A DNA stretch of 64,000 nucleotides, taken from QYOJ01 sp964616825. Its GTDB lineage: Bacteria; Bacteroidota; Bacteroidia; Bacteroidales; FEN-979. A program made the translations under genes and the position numbers. The notes under the pieces were generated by a model. That model saw nothing but the letters and a program-made list of their open reading frames with translations. It ran no database searches and was not told the DNA's origin. The stretch lies in NCBI GenBank assembly GCA_964616825.1, contig CAZTSX010000008.1:1-64000 (forward strand), written 5' to 3'. Numbering within the stretch: position 1 is the stretch's first letter; every line of letters starts with the position of its first letter. Of the stretch, positions 25,520 through 33,859 are shown piece after piece.

Positions 25520-27508
25520 CTACTTTCGGGTGATCACAAAACAGGTGCGACGGTTTTTAGCCCTGCCATCATCGGTGTCATTGGTAGCGACCGGCATGGC
25601 CTCTCCAATTCCTTTGTATGTCAAACGACTAGCAGCTATTTTTCTGGTAATGAGATAATTATAAACAGACTTTGCCCGGTTGTCAGAGAGAACAAGGTTG
25701 ACAGCATCGTTCCCGATAGCATCGGTATGGCCCTGGATCTGGATGTGGATGGCAAGATTCAACTCCAGAAATTCGATCAGTTGATCGAGGACCACTTTTG
25801 ACTCATGAGTCAACTCATAGGAATTGAATGCAAAGTAGATATCGTTTATGCGGTAGGACTTTGCCAATTCGATAGGTTTGATCTCCATATCAACCGTAGC
25901 TGGCTTTTTAAATATCGTGTCAACTTTGGAGATATATTTGGATTCATAGACATATCCCTCTTTTTTAATGGTCATGATGTAATCGTTATCGAAGGGAGCA
26001 ACTGCCACATAATTACCAGTGTTGGAATCAAGAGGAACCTCCTTGATTTTCTTCGTATCGACATTCTCTAACTCAATCCGGGCCTTAATGGGTTCGAAGC
26101 TGCCCTCGTCTTTTATAGTCCCTTTGATGAAGAGCACTTTCTCCGGGCGGGCTTTGTCGTATAGTTCAAATGAATAAAGGTCCCATCCTCCTTGCTCTTT
26201 GAGTTTGTTGGATGAGAAGAAACCGCGTGTGCCATCTGTACTGACAAAGAATCCCACTTCATCATCAATAGAGTTAATAGGATAACCCAGATTATCAGGC
26301 TTACGGAAGGTGCCGTCATCCTGCAACCGTGTATAAAAGATATCGTATCCTCCGATACCCATCCAGCCATCGGAGGAGAAATAGAGGGTTTTACCATCGG
26401 GATGGATAAAAGGCGACTTTTCGTTTCCGGTTGTGTTGATAAGTGGTCCAAGATTGACCGGATGACTCCACTCGCCTCCATTGTATTTCATCGTTTTATA
26501 GATATCATATCCGCCATAGCCTCCCGGCCGGTCGCTTACAAAAAAGAGAATCATTCCATCTGCAGATAAGCTTGGTTGCGACTCCCATGAGTGGGGCTTG
26601 TTGATCCTGGTGCCGGCGTTTCGGATCTTCTGCCATTCACCATTGCGATACTCTGAGAAACAGATGTCACAATTGAGGTACCTGGAGACCTTATCAAAAC
26701 GACACACTGTGTAATAGAGGGTATTGTTATCGGCAGTAATTGTAGCGCCACCCTCGTTATCATTGATGTTGAATGGTTCCGGCATCTCTTCACCTTCAGG
26801 GAATTCGCCAAAAAAGCCACGTATGCTGAACATGAACTTCTCCTTGTATCCGGAAGTCGTAAGAAGTGAATTTCGATCAGGAAGGATCTTTTTTTCCCGG
26901 GTAAACATAGCGATCTGGTTATCCGGGCTTAGAATGGCCAGGTATTCATTCTCCTGTGTGGAGATGCCTTCCACCACCTCTGGATGAAACGGAACCGGAT
27001 TAGTCACTATCTCAAGGTAGAATTTTGAATAGTCAAGCAGGCTGACCGCCCGGTTATAATCTTCATCATTTTTGATCTTATCTATATCTTTCAGAAATTC
27101 TGTAAGGTGCATTACTGTCGCTGCAAAATTTTCTTTACTGTATGCGATCTCCCCCAGGAAATAATGGATGTAGGGATCGTACCCGGGACAGATCTCCAGC
27201 GCTTTCCGGAAATAGTTCTCTGCCTGGTTGAAATCGGAATTCCTACGTTTGATATAAGCCATTCCAAGGATAAAGTAGGCATCTGCCATCTCCGGATAAC
27301 GGTTGGCCAACTCTCTCATCTGCTGAACTGCTACCACATAGTTACCTCTCCGGAAAGCGCTCACTCCAACCAGGTAGCTTTTTTCATCCTTTTTATCCAG
27401 GTCAACAGAACAGGTGTCCTGAGCCTGCAATCTTCCATGGCAGGGATTGAGAAGCCCGATACAAAGCAGGAATGATAGCAAAAGCAAAACCTTTGAACCG
27501 GTAGTCAT
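25520..27508 (-). CDS. TPR-PD40-OmpA protein (PorE-like)
   Basis: About 662 residues from ATG 27508 (MTTGSKVLLLLSFLLCIGLL, a signal peptide); the frame extends to 27565 but the extra 19 residues do not fit a signal peptide. The order is TPR repeats (residues ~30-170), a PD40 beta-propeller with repeats such as SADGMILFFVSDRPGGYGGYDIY and PDGKTLYFSSDGWMGIGGYDIF, a carboxypeptidase-like beta-sandwich, and a C-terminal OmpA-like domain (IQGHTDAIGNDAVN, NRRTCFVITRK). This is the layout of PorE-type proteins that tether T9SS parts to peptidoglycan. It is the intact relative of the damaged gene at 11040-12061. Confidence 0.9.
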   Translation of the reverse strand: MTTGSKVLLLLSFLLCIGLLNPCHGRLQAQDTCSVDLDKKDEKSYLVGVSAFRRGNYVVAVQQMRELANRYPEMADAYFILGMAYIKRRNSDFNQAENYFRKALEICPGYDPYIHYFLGEIAYSKENFAATVMHLTEFLKDIDKIKNDEDYNRAVSLLDYSKFYLEIVTNPVPFHPEVVEGISTQENEYLAILSPDNQIAMFTREKKILPDRNSLLTTSGYKEKFMFSIRGFFGEFPEGEEMPEPFNINDNEGGATITADNNTLYYTVCRFDKVSRYLNCDICFSEYRNGEWQKIRNAGTRINKPHSWESQPSLSADGMILFFVSDRPGGYGGYDIYKTMKYNGGEWSHPVNLGPLINTTGNEKSPFIHPDGKTLYFSSDGWMGIGGYDIFYTRLQDDGTFRKPDNLGYPINSIDDEVGFFVSTDGTRGFFSSNKLKEQGGWDLYSFELYDKARPEKVLFIKGTIKDEGSFEPIKARIELENVDTKKIKEVPLDSNTGNYVAVAPFDNDYIMTIKKEGYVYESKYISKVDTIFKKPATVDMEIKPIELAKSYRINDIYFAFNSYELTHESKVVLDQLIEFLELNLAIHIQIQGHTDAIGNDAVNLVLSDNRAKSVYNYLITRKIAASRLTYKGIGEAMPVATNDTDDGRAKNRRTCFVITRK

Positions 27509-27612
27509 GGAAGGGATTTTTATCAAATAAGTGATTTTATTCGGATTGGATTCACTGGAAATCATCCGGGGACTTGGTAGCCGGCATAGTTTGAGCCTGC
27601 AAGAACCTTTCT

Positions 27613-27650
27613 AACTTGTCCAGCTAGTCCAACTTGTTCAACTGGTCAGC
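27613..27650. repeat. Short repeat carrying the aroC stop codon
   Basis: Two degenerate copies of an ~18-bp unit (AACTTGTCCAGCTAGTCC / AACTTGTTCAACTGGTC). The TAG of aroC (27626-27624) and its last residues lie inside it. Confidence 0.6.
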
Positions 27651-28691
27651 TATCACCAGTGCTGCCATCGCTTCCACGATCGGAACAGCCCGTGGAACGA
27701 CGCAAACATCGTGACGGCCTTCTGCTTTGTAAGTGATCAGATCGCCTGCTTTGTTGGTGGTTTGTTGTTCCATACCCAGGGTAGAAACGGGTTTAAACGC
27801 CACGTTAAATGTGATATCCATCCCATTGGAGATACCGCCTTGAATGCCTCCGGAGTGATTGGTCTTGGTTCTGATCCGGTTATTTTCCAGCAAAAACTCA
27901 TCGTTGTGTTCGGAGCCTGTCATCTCTACGCACCGAAATCCGGAGCCATACTCAAATCCTTTCACAGCGTTGATACTCAGCATCGCTTTGGCCAGGTCAG
28001 CCTGCAACTTGTCGAACAAAGGATCTCCAACACCTGCAGGTACACCATTGATGACACAGTGGATGATCCCTCCGGCTGTGTCGCCCTCTTTTTTTAACTT
28101 GTGAAGATGATCCAGCATCTTCTGGGTGGTTCCTTCATGCGGACAGGCGAGTGGCGAGAGCCCGATTAGTGCAGAGTCAACCAACGTAAAATCTGCCGGC
28201 AGCGAGTAGGGACCAATCTGGCTGACGAAACCGTAGATAGAAATTTGATAGGATGCAAGAAGCAATTTTGCCATAGCTCCACCGGCAACTACAGCCAGGG
28301 TGGTTCTGGCAGAAGCCCGTCCTCCGCCACGCGGGTCTCGAATCCCGTATCGTGCTTCATAGGTAAAATCCGCATGCGATGGCCGGTAAAGCTCTTTAAG
28401 TTGATCGTAGTCTTCCGGTCGCTGATCCTGGTTATAAACAATAAAAGCGATTGGGGCACCGGTGGATATATTATCGAAAACACCGGAAAGGATCTCCAGC
28501 TGATCATCTTCTTTTCGTGGAGTCGAAAACGGATACCTGCCGGGATTACGGCGGTTAATCTCGGACTGGATGTATGATAGATCAACTTTCACATTGGGTG
28601 GGAAACCATCCAGCACGCCGCCGATGGCCTTTCCGTGTGATTCACCAAACGTGGTTAGAACTAGATTTTTGCCTATTGAATTGCCTGCCAC
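27624..28691 (-). CDS. aroC: Chorismate synthase
   Basis: 355 residues with the family signatures GESHGKAIGGVLDGFPP (residues ~16-32), RRNPGRYPFSTPRKEDD, GGGRASARTT and GGIQGGISNGMDI. It makes chorismate from EPSP with reduced FMN, closing the shikimate pathway. It stands alone, with no other aro gene nearby. Its last codons (NKLD, stop) are formed by a tandem repeat, so the exact C-terminus may vary between strains. Confidence 0.97.
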   Translation of the reverse strand: MAGNSIGKNLVLTTFGESHGKAIGGVLDGFPPNVKVDLSYIQSEINRRNPGRYPFSTPRKEDDQLEILSGVFDNISTGAPIAFIVYNQDQRPEDYDQLKELYRPSHADFTYEARYGIRDPRGGGRASARTTLAVVAGGAMAKLLLASYQISIYGFVSQIGPYSLPADFTLVDSALIGLSPLACPHEGTTQKMLDHLHKLKKEGDTAGGIIHCVINGVPAGVGDPLFDKLQADLAKAMLSINAVKGFEYGSGFRCVEMTGSEHNDEFLLENNRIRTKTNHSGGIQGGISNGMDITFNVAFKPVSTLGMEQQTTNKAGDLITYKAEGRHDVCVVPRAVPIVEAMAALVIADQLNKLD

Positions 28692-28694
28692 TTT

Positions 28695-28949
28695 GATTTA
28701 CGATTTTACGATTTACGATTTGCGAATTAAAATAAACCACCTTTTTATCCTTTACACTCTCACACCCTCATACTCTCACACCCTCATACCTTCTTCACTG
28801 CTGTCGCAATNNNNNNNNNNNNNNNNNNNNNNNNNNNNNNNNNNNNNNNNNNNNNNNNNNNNNNNNNNNNNNNNNNNNNNNNNNNNNNNNNNNNNNNNNN
28901 NNNNNNNNNNACTCTCACACCCTCATACTCTCACACCCTCATACCTTCT
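28695..28949. repeat. Two tandem repeats and an assembly gap upstream of aroC
   Basis: 28695-28727 holds TTTACGA-type 7-8-bp units; 28756-28793 and its duplicate 28911-28948 hold a 16-bp ACTCTCACACCCTCAT repeat. A 100-N gap (28811-28910) separates two identical 55-bp stretches (28756-28810 and 28911-28965), so the second copy, which reaches into the DUF349 gene's last codons, and the gap are probably artefacts. No gene is seen here. Confidence 0.85.
28811..28910. other. Assembly gap (100 N) between identical 55-bp ends
   Basis: The 55 bp ending at 28810 equal the 55 bp starting at 28911. This is the same pattern as at 14348-14447 and fits contig ends that overlap by one 55-mer. Confidence 0.93.
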
Positions 28950-31257
28950 TCACTGCTGTCGCAATATCTTCAACTTCGCCTCCATCACCATCAGATGATT
29001 TTTTGCATCTTCGATTTTTTTCTCAAACTCGACTTTGAGGATGTTGGCATTTTTTGAGTTGGCCAGGAAACCGATGTTATTTTCCCATAAGTTGATATCA
29101 TCCCGGAGTTTGCTGATCCTCCCCATGAGGTTATCTCGTTCACGCCCTATCAATCTTCTGGCCTGAGGATCGTTTTTCATCGAGTCCATCTTGGTCTGAT
29201 AGCTCACAGCTGTCATCTCTACTTCACTGATCTTCAGTTTGTCGAGATGTTCATTGACCAGTTTCCGGAACTCGTTTTGCAACCGGTTACGTTCCTTGAT
29301 GGGGACATAGCCTATGTTTGTCCATTCCCGTTGGAAGTTCTTCAGCTCCTCAAGATTCTGGTTTTTATCGTCCGAGAACTGATGATCCTTCAATTTCTTC
29401 AGGAGCTCCTCTTTAATCTTTAGGTTCTCCTCTTCATGCGTGTGGATGTTGGCAAAGTAGGCTGATTTTGATTTGAAAAATTCATCACATGCAGCACGAA
29501 ATTTTTTCCATATTTTGTCGGAATGTTTCCTGGGAACCGGACCGATTTTTTTCCACTCTCCTTGTAGTCGAATCAGATCGTTCGTGGTTTTTTTCCAATC
29601 GGTATTGTTCATGATCGCCTCTGCCTGTGCACACAGATCAATTTTGAGGTTGTAGTTGTGCATTTGCTGCTCTTTCAATTTATCGAAATACTCCTTTTTA
29701 TTTGAAAAGAATACATCAAGACACGATTTGAAGCGATTCCAGATTTCGGCATTATGTTTTTGAGGAACAGGCCCGATGCTCTTCCAGATTTTTAATAACT
29801 CATTGATATTCAGAGTGTTTTCCTGCCAATCCTTAATGGTTTCGTTTTTAAGTGTTAGCGCCTCTTCAGCTTGCTGACAGAGAGCGGTCTTTGTTTTCAG
29901 GTTTTTGCTCTGCTCCTCTTCAATACTGGCGTAATACTCTCTGCGACGCTCATTGATCTTATTGGTAGCGTTTTTAAACCGGTCCCAGATCTCATCTTTT
30001 TTATCGGAAGGGACCGGGCCGAACTCTTTCCAGTTTTCGTGGTGTTTCTGAAGTTGCTTGAAGGACTTCAGGATGGAAGGCTCAAGGAGAAGTTCCTCTG
30101 TCTTTTCACAAAGAGCGATCTTGGCTTCAAGGTTTTTCTTGAGATCCAGATCTTTCATCTCCCTGTTCAGTTTCACCTTCTCAAAGAACTTTTCAACAAG
30201 GAAATGGTAATTCTGCCAAAGGTCGTTTATCTCATTGCGTGGGACCATTCCTATCTCTTTCCACTCATCCTGAAGTGCTCTGAACTCATCGTATGTTTTC
30301 TTCAATGTCTCTTCAGAGCTGATCAGGTTCCGAAGTTTCTCCAGGATCTGACGTTTCCTCTCCAGGTTCACTTTTTTGAGCTTCTCCTGCTCGACGAGAA
30401 ATCGGCTTCTGTTGGTTTTATAAACACTGAAAAGCTCATTGAAACGGATATCCAGGTCATCCAGATCTTTGGACTTCTTTGGTGAATCATCACTCTCTGC
30501 AAGTTGTTCGACACCCTCAGTACCCTCCTCTTTTTTCTTCAGGAAGGAAACTTTGATCAAAGCAATGCGGGTTTTTACAGAATTCAAGTCGGGTTGGCTG
30601 ATCGCTGTTTCCAGTAGCTCTATCAGTTCTTCCCGGGAACAAAGGCTGAAGTCCTCTTCTTTTTTCTCCTCTTTTTCGTCACCCTTTTTTTCTTCACTCT
30701 CTTCTTTCTTCTTAGTCTTTTTATCTTTTTTGTCGACCTTTTTCTTTTTCTCGACTTTTTCCTCTTCCTCGACTTTCTCTACTTCCTCAACCTTATCCTC
30801 TCCGTCAACCTTTTCCTCTTTCNNNNNNNNNNNNNNNNNNNNNNNNNNNNNNNNNNNNNNNNNNNNNNNNNNNNNNNNNNNNNNNNNNNNNNNNNNNNNN
30901 NNNNNNNNNNNNNNNNNNNNNNTTTTCCTCGACCTTCGACCCTCGACCCTCGACCTTTACCTCTTCGTCAGGTTCTTCAATTGGAACCTTGTCTTTAACA
31001 GAAGTTTTTTCGGGAGGCGCCGGTTGATTTTCCGGGTCGGCAGGAGGGGGTGGAGGCTCTTCCTCAGACTTAGCAGAAGGAGGTGCTTCTTTCTCCTCTT
31101 GCTGGTTGTCTCTTTTTTCTGTAGAATCCGTTGTTTCCTCGGCAGGTTTGGTGGTTTCCTTTAGATTTTCCTCTACGGGAACAGATGAAGAATTCTCCTC
31201 CTGATCTGGGTTATTCTCCATATCAGGATTCTGATTGGTGTGTTCTTTGTTTTCCAT
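28950..31257 (-). CDS. DUF349-repeat coiled-coil protein with long disordered N-terminus (contains gap)
   Basis: The gene starts at ATG 31257 (MENKEHTNQNPDMENN), runs through an acidic, Pro/Lys/Glu-rich disordered stretch, is interrupted by 100 N (30823-30922), and continues in an open frame through a KKDKKTKKKEE tract and SREELIELLETAI to the DUF349 region. That region (~500 residues) has five or more repeats of ~70 residues, each with W...IGPVPRK.../W..F...(C/V)..FF. DUF349 proteins are cytoplasmic helical proteins of unclear function. A shorter ATG (30587) lies inside the conserved N-terminal helix and is not the start. Whether the frame is intact across the gap cannot be seen. Confidence 0.8.
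30823..30922. other. Assembly gap (100 N) in repetitive coding sequence
   Basis: Flanked by a degenerate TCGACCCTCGACCTT / TTTTCCTC repeat. Unlike the other gaps, the two sides do not share a long identical stretch, so sequence is probably missing here. Confidence 0.9.
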
Positions 31258-31334
31258 GAGTTAACAAACATCATAATGTAATAATTCTCTAAGTATCCGA
31301 ACAATGCCGGTGTGTTGCTTTAACTTATCTAATG

Positions 31335-31342
31335 CAAAAATA
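31335..31342 (-). promoter_or_regulatory. -7 promoter element TATTTTTG of the DUF349 gene
   Basis: TATTTTTG on the minus strand (TAnnTTTG), 77 nt before ATG 31257 and between the patatin gene's end and the DUF349 gene. The -33 element is not clear. Confidence 0.5.
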
Positions 31343-31374
31343 GTATTTATTCGAGAAAATAAAAATTGGTGGAT

Positions 31375-33675
31375 TTACGGTAAGGCTTTACGGTTAAAGA
31401 TGATATATCCGAAATTGAGGTTGAACGTAAAGGGGTCTTGCAGTTTATCGTAGAAGCTTACACCGGCGCTAATTGGTCCCAGAAAGGTATGATACACCAA
31501 CGTGGTGGCAGCGATATACGACCGGTCACTCAGGATTGGGCCGTAATATGGCTGATAATCTGGTTCCTGCCGGAGAATCTCCCGGTAGGGCTGAAAGATA
31601 TATCCTTCAGCACGTAACTCCAATTTTTTATAGAGTGTTAAGACAAGTTTCATACCTGCTGCGGCATAACTTGTTGAACGAAACTGTGGGAGAAAGAACG
31701 ATTGCATCTCAGGAAGAGGTTGAAAAGACGGGGCATTTAGCATGGTGGAGGTGTAGTTCAGAAAGAGAGGTTGGCTTGAGATACTAAGTTCTCCAAAGAA
31801 GCCCAGTTTCAATGGTCCGATGGTTTCAAAATAGTTGTCATACAATGCTTTTATCCGAAACCACTCTCTGTATTCGGTTTGTTCGGATTTATTAATGGAG
31901 TTGGACCCGGGAAACAACACTTCCCGCCCGTTCACATATGAGAAAGCGATCATCAACCGGGCTCCTGCATTTGGATACTGTTTCCGGTTTAAACTGTTCA
32001 ATTCAAAACAGATCAGTGGGGAAATGAAGTTGAAATCGGTTTGGTCAGCTGTATCAAATCTGGAGAAGTCGTTGTTCTGATAATAGTCTGAAGATGTCAC
32101 TGCGCTGATAAATGTGGTTTGCAACTTCCCTTTATTGGTGATCGGGAATCCGCCACTGATCGAGATAAAACTCTCCCATTGTTTCAGATAAGAGGGTGTG
32201 AGATCATCAAAGAAATAGGTTGTGTTTTTGAAGTAGTTGTAACTATTATACGTGTAGTAAAGATTCATAAACCAGGGAAGTTTGGAAGCAAAGTCGAGTC
32301 GTGCCCCACCCTTTACAGAGTTGTAAAACCTGCCGAAGTAGCCATTGGCAAGCACCCGGATGGTATGTTTCCATAGATACTTGTATTGCAATTGGAGGAA
32401 TCCTTCATTGCTGGTTCCCAGCGACAGATTACCCCCAAACTGGATGTTGAAATTTGGGGCCTTTTGGATGTCTAGATAGAGATTGTACTTGCCTGTGTTT
32501 GGGTTATATTTTGTCGTAGGGAAAATAGTCTTGACAAACCCCTCATCAAGAAACCGGAAATAGTCTTTCTTAAGTTCCTGAATGGTGATGAAATCCTTAC
32601 CCCTTTTCAGGCTTCTTTTCACATAATTCGACTGCGCTTTTGACAAGCCATTGACAATAATAGAATCAAAGATCAATCGGGGTTCCCTTGATTTGAAAAG
32701 AGTTCTTTTTCGGGTGAGCTCAGTTATAGAGATGCTGTCATGAACAAGTTTCCGGATGTCAGGAATTTTCTCTGTAGCAGCAATATAACCGCTGTCGGCG
32801 AGCTTATCCGTTTGAGAAAAATCCAGCAGATTGATTTTTGGGATTTGGGGTACGATCATGACAGAATTGGGGTATGTGATCGTATCACTTTGACGCTCCA
32901 TCAACATGGTCGACAATTGACTGATCACATCGTCGGCATCAGGAGCCTTGAATCGCTGAGCAACACGGGATCCGATAATTACATCCGGATGAAAATCGTC
33001 CTGGGCGACGTTTGCCGGGAAATTATTGTACATCCCTCCATCAAAAAGCAATTTTCCTTTATATTGCATTGCATTGAATACTAGCGGAATGGACATAGAT
33101 CCTCTCACAGCCGAACTGAGGTTCCCGTCTCGCATTACCAGGGCTTGAGTGGAATCGATATCGGCTGCTACACAACGGAAAGGGATCATCAGGTTGTTGA
33201 AGTTATAATTGCTGGCAGCTGAGGCGGAGGCAAACATCCGCATTAGCTCAAAATCAATTTCATATGGAGTAATCAGGTTGGTTGGCAGGAACGTACTCAG
33301 CTTCTTTTTCGGATCAATATCAAGTGAGACCCAGGAGGCATTGGGATCTTCCTTTCGGAAATAGTAGACATATTTCTCATTAACGATCCCGGCAGCCCAA
33401 TTGCTGAACTCCTGCGAGTCCATTAGTTGTTCCATCTCCTCCGGTGTGTACCCGATAGCATAAAGAGCCCCCACAATGGCGCCGATAGAGGTCCCAACGA
33501 CATAATCAATCGGTATTTGATGCTCTTCCAGGGCCCGGATGACCCCAATGTGCGCTGCTCCTTTTGCACCACCACCACTAAGTACCAGGGCAACCTTCTG
33601 AGAAAAAAGCGCTGGAGATATCAACGTAAAAAGTGAAACGTGAATCGTGAGAAGTATTTTGAAAGCCCGGCTCAT
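31375..33675 (-). CDS. Patatin-like phospholipase with POTRA and Omp85 barrel (type Vd-like)
   Basis: 766 residues. A signal peptide (repeat-derived, ILLTIHVSLFTLIS) precedes a patatin domain: oxyanion motif GGGAKG (34-39), nucleophile Ser63 in GTSIG and a DGG dyad (FDGGMYNNFP). Then comes a POTRA-like segment (ITIQELKKDYFRFLDEGFVKTIFP) and a C-terminal ~380-residue beta-barrel resembling Omp85/BamA. This is the architecture of PlpD-type (type Vd) autotransporters, in which the barrel displays or releases the lipase. Whether the patatin part is periplasmic or surface-exposed cannot be told. Confidence 0.9.
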   Translation of the reverse strand: MSRAFKILLTIHVSLFTLISPALFSQKVALVLSGGGAKGAAHIGVIRALEEHQIPIDYVVGTSIGAIVGALYAIGYTPEEMEQLMDSQEFSNWAAGIVNEKYVYYFRKEDPNASWVSLDIDPKKKLSTFLPTNLITPYEIDFELMRMFASASAASNYNFNNLMIPFRCVAADIDSTQALVMRDGNLSSAVRGSMSIPLVFNAMQYKGKLLFDGGMYNNFPANVAQDDFHPDVIIGSRVAQRFKAPDADDVISQLSTMLMERQSDTITYPNSVMIVPQIPKINLLDFSQTDKLADSGYIAATEKIPDIRKLVHDSISITELTRKRTLFKSREPRLIFDSIIVNGLSKAQSNYVKRSLKRGKDFITIQELKKDYFRFLDEGFVKTIFPTTKYNPNTGKYNLYLDIQKAPNFNIQFGGNLSLGTSNEGFLQLQYKYLWKHTIRVLANGYFGRFYNSVKGGARLDFASKLPWFMNLYYTYNSYNYFKNTTYFFDDLTPSYLKQWESFISISGGFPITNKGKLQTTFISAVTSSDYYQNNDFSRFDTADQTDFNFISPLICFELNSLNRKQYPNAGARLMIAFSYVNGREVLFPGSNSINKSEQTEYREWFRIKALYDNYFETIGPLKLGFFGELSISSQPLFLNYTSTMLNAPSFQPLPEMQSFFLPQFRSTSYAAAGMKLVLTLYKKLELRAEGYIFQPYREILRQEPDYQPYYGPILSDRSYIAATTLVYHTFLGPISAGVSFYDKLQDPFTFNLNFGYIIFNRKALP
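33624..33654. repeat. Degenerate repeat encoding part of the patatin signal peptide
   Basis: Units like ACGTGAA/TCGTGAG/ACGTAAA (7-8 bp, about four copies). On the minus strand they translate into the hydrophobic TIHVSLFTLI core. Confidence 0.5.
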
Positions 33676-33710
33676 TAGTATGCTAATAATCCATCAAACT
33701 TACAAAAAAT

Positions 33711-33768
33711 ACTCGATGCTCGATACTCGGTACTCGGTACTCGATGCTCGATGACTGGATGACTGGAT
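33711..33768. repeat. CTCGATGCTCGATACTCGGT degenerate repeat
   Basis: About seven 7-bp units (ACTCGAT/GCTCGAT/ACTCGGT) followed by two GACTGGAT units, between the divergent patatin and S41 genes. The same CTCGRT core appears inverted before ribBA. The rest of 33676-33859 is A/T-rich leader. Confidence 0.85.
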
Positions 33769-33859
33769 AAATCCACACGAATATCGAATATAATTTTTCA
33801 GTTCCCGGTTTTCTCAATAAATTTGGGTTTTTACTTACGTTCAATAAAAATCATTGATT

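Noticed and set aside
30439..31164. Plus-strand Ser/Phe-rich frame opposite the DUF349 gene
   Set aside because: It is the complement of a Lys/Glu-rich coding tract and spans the gap; the minus strand has the real family.
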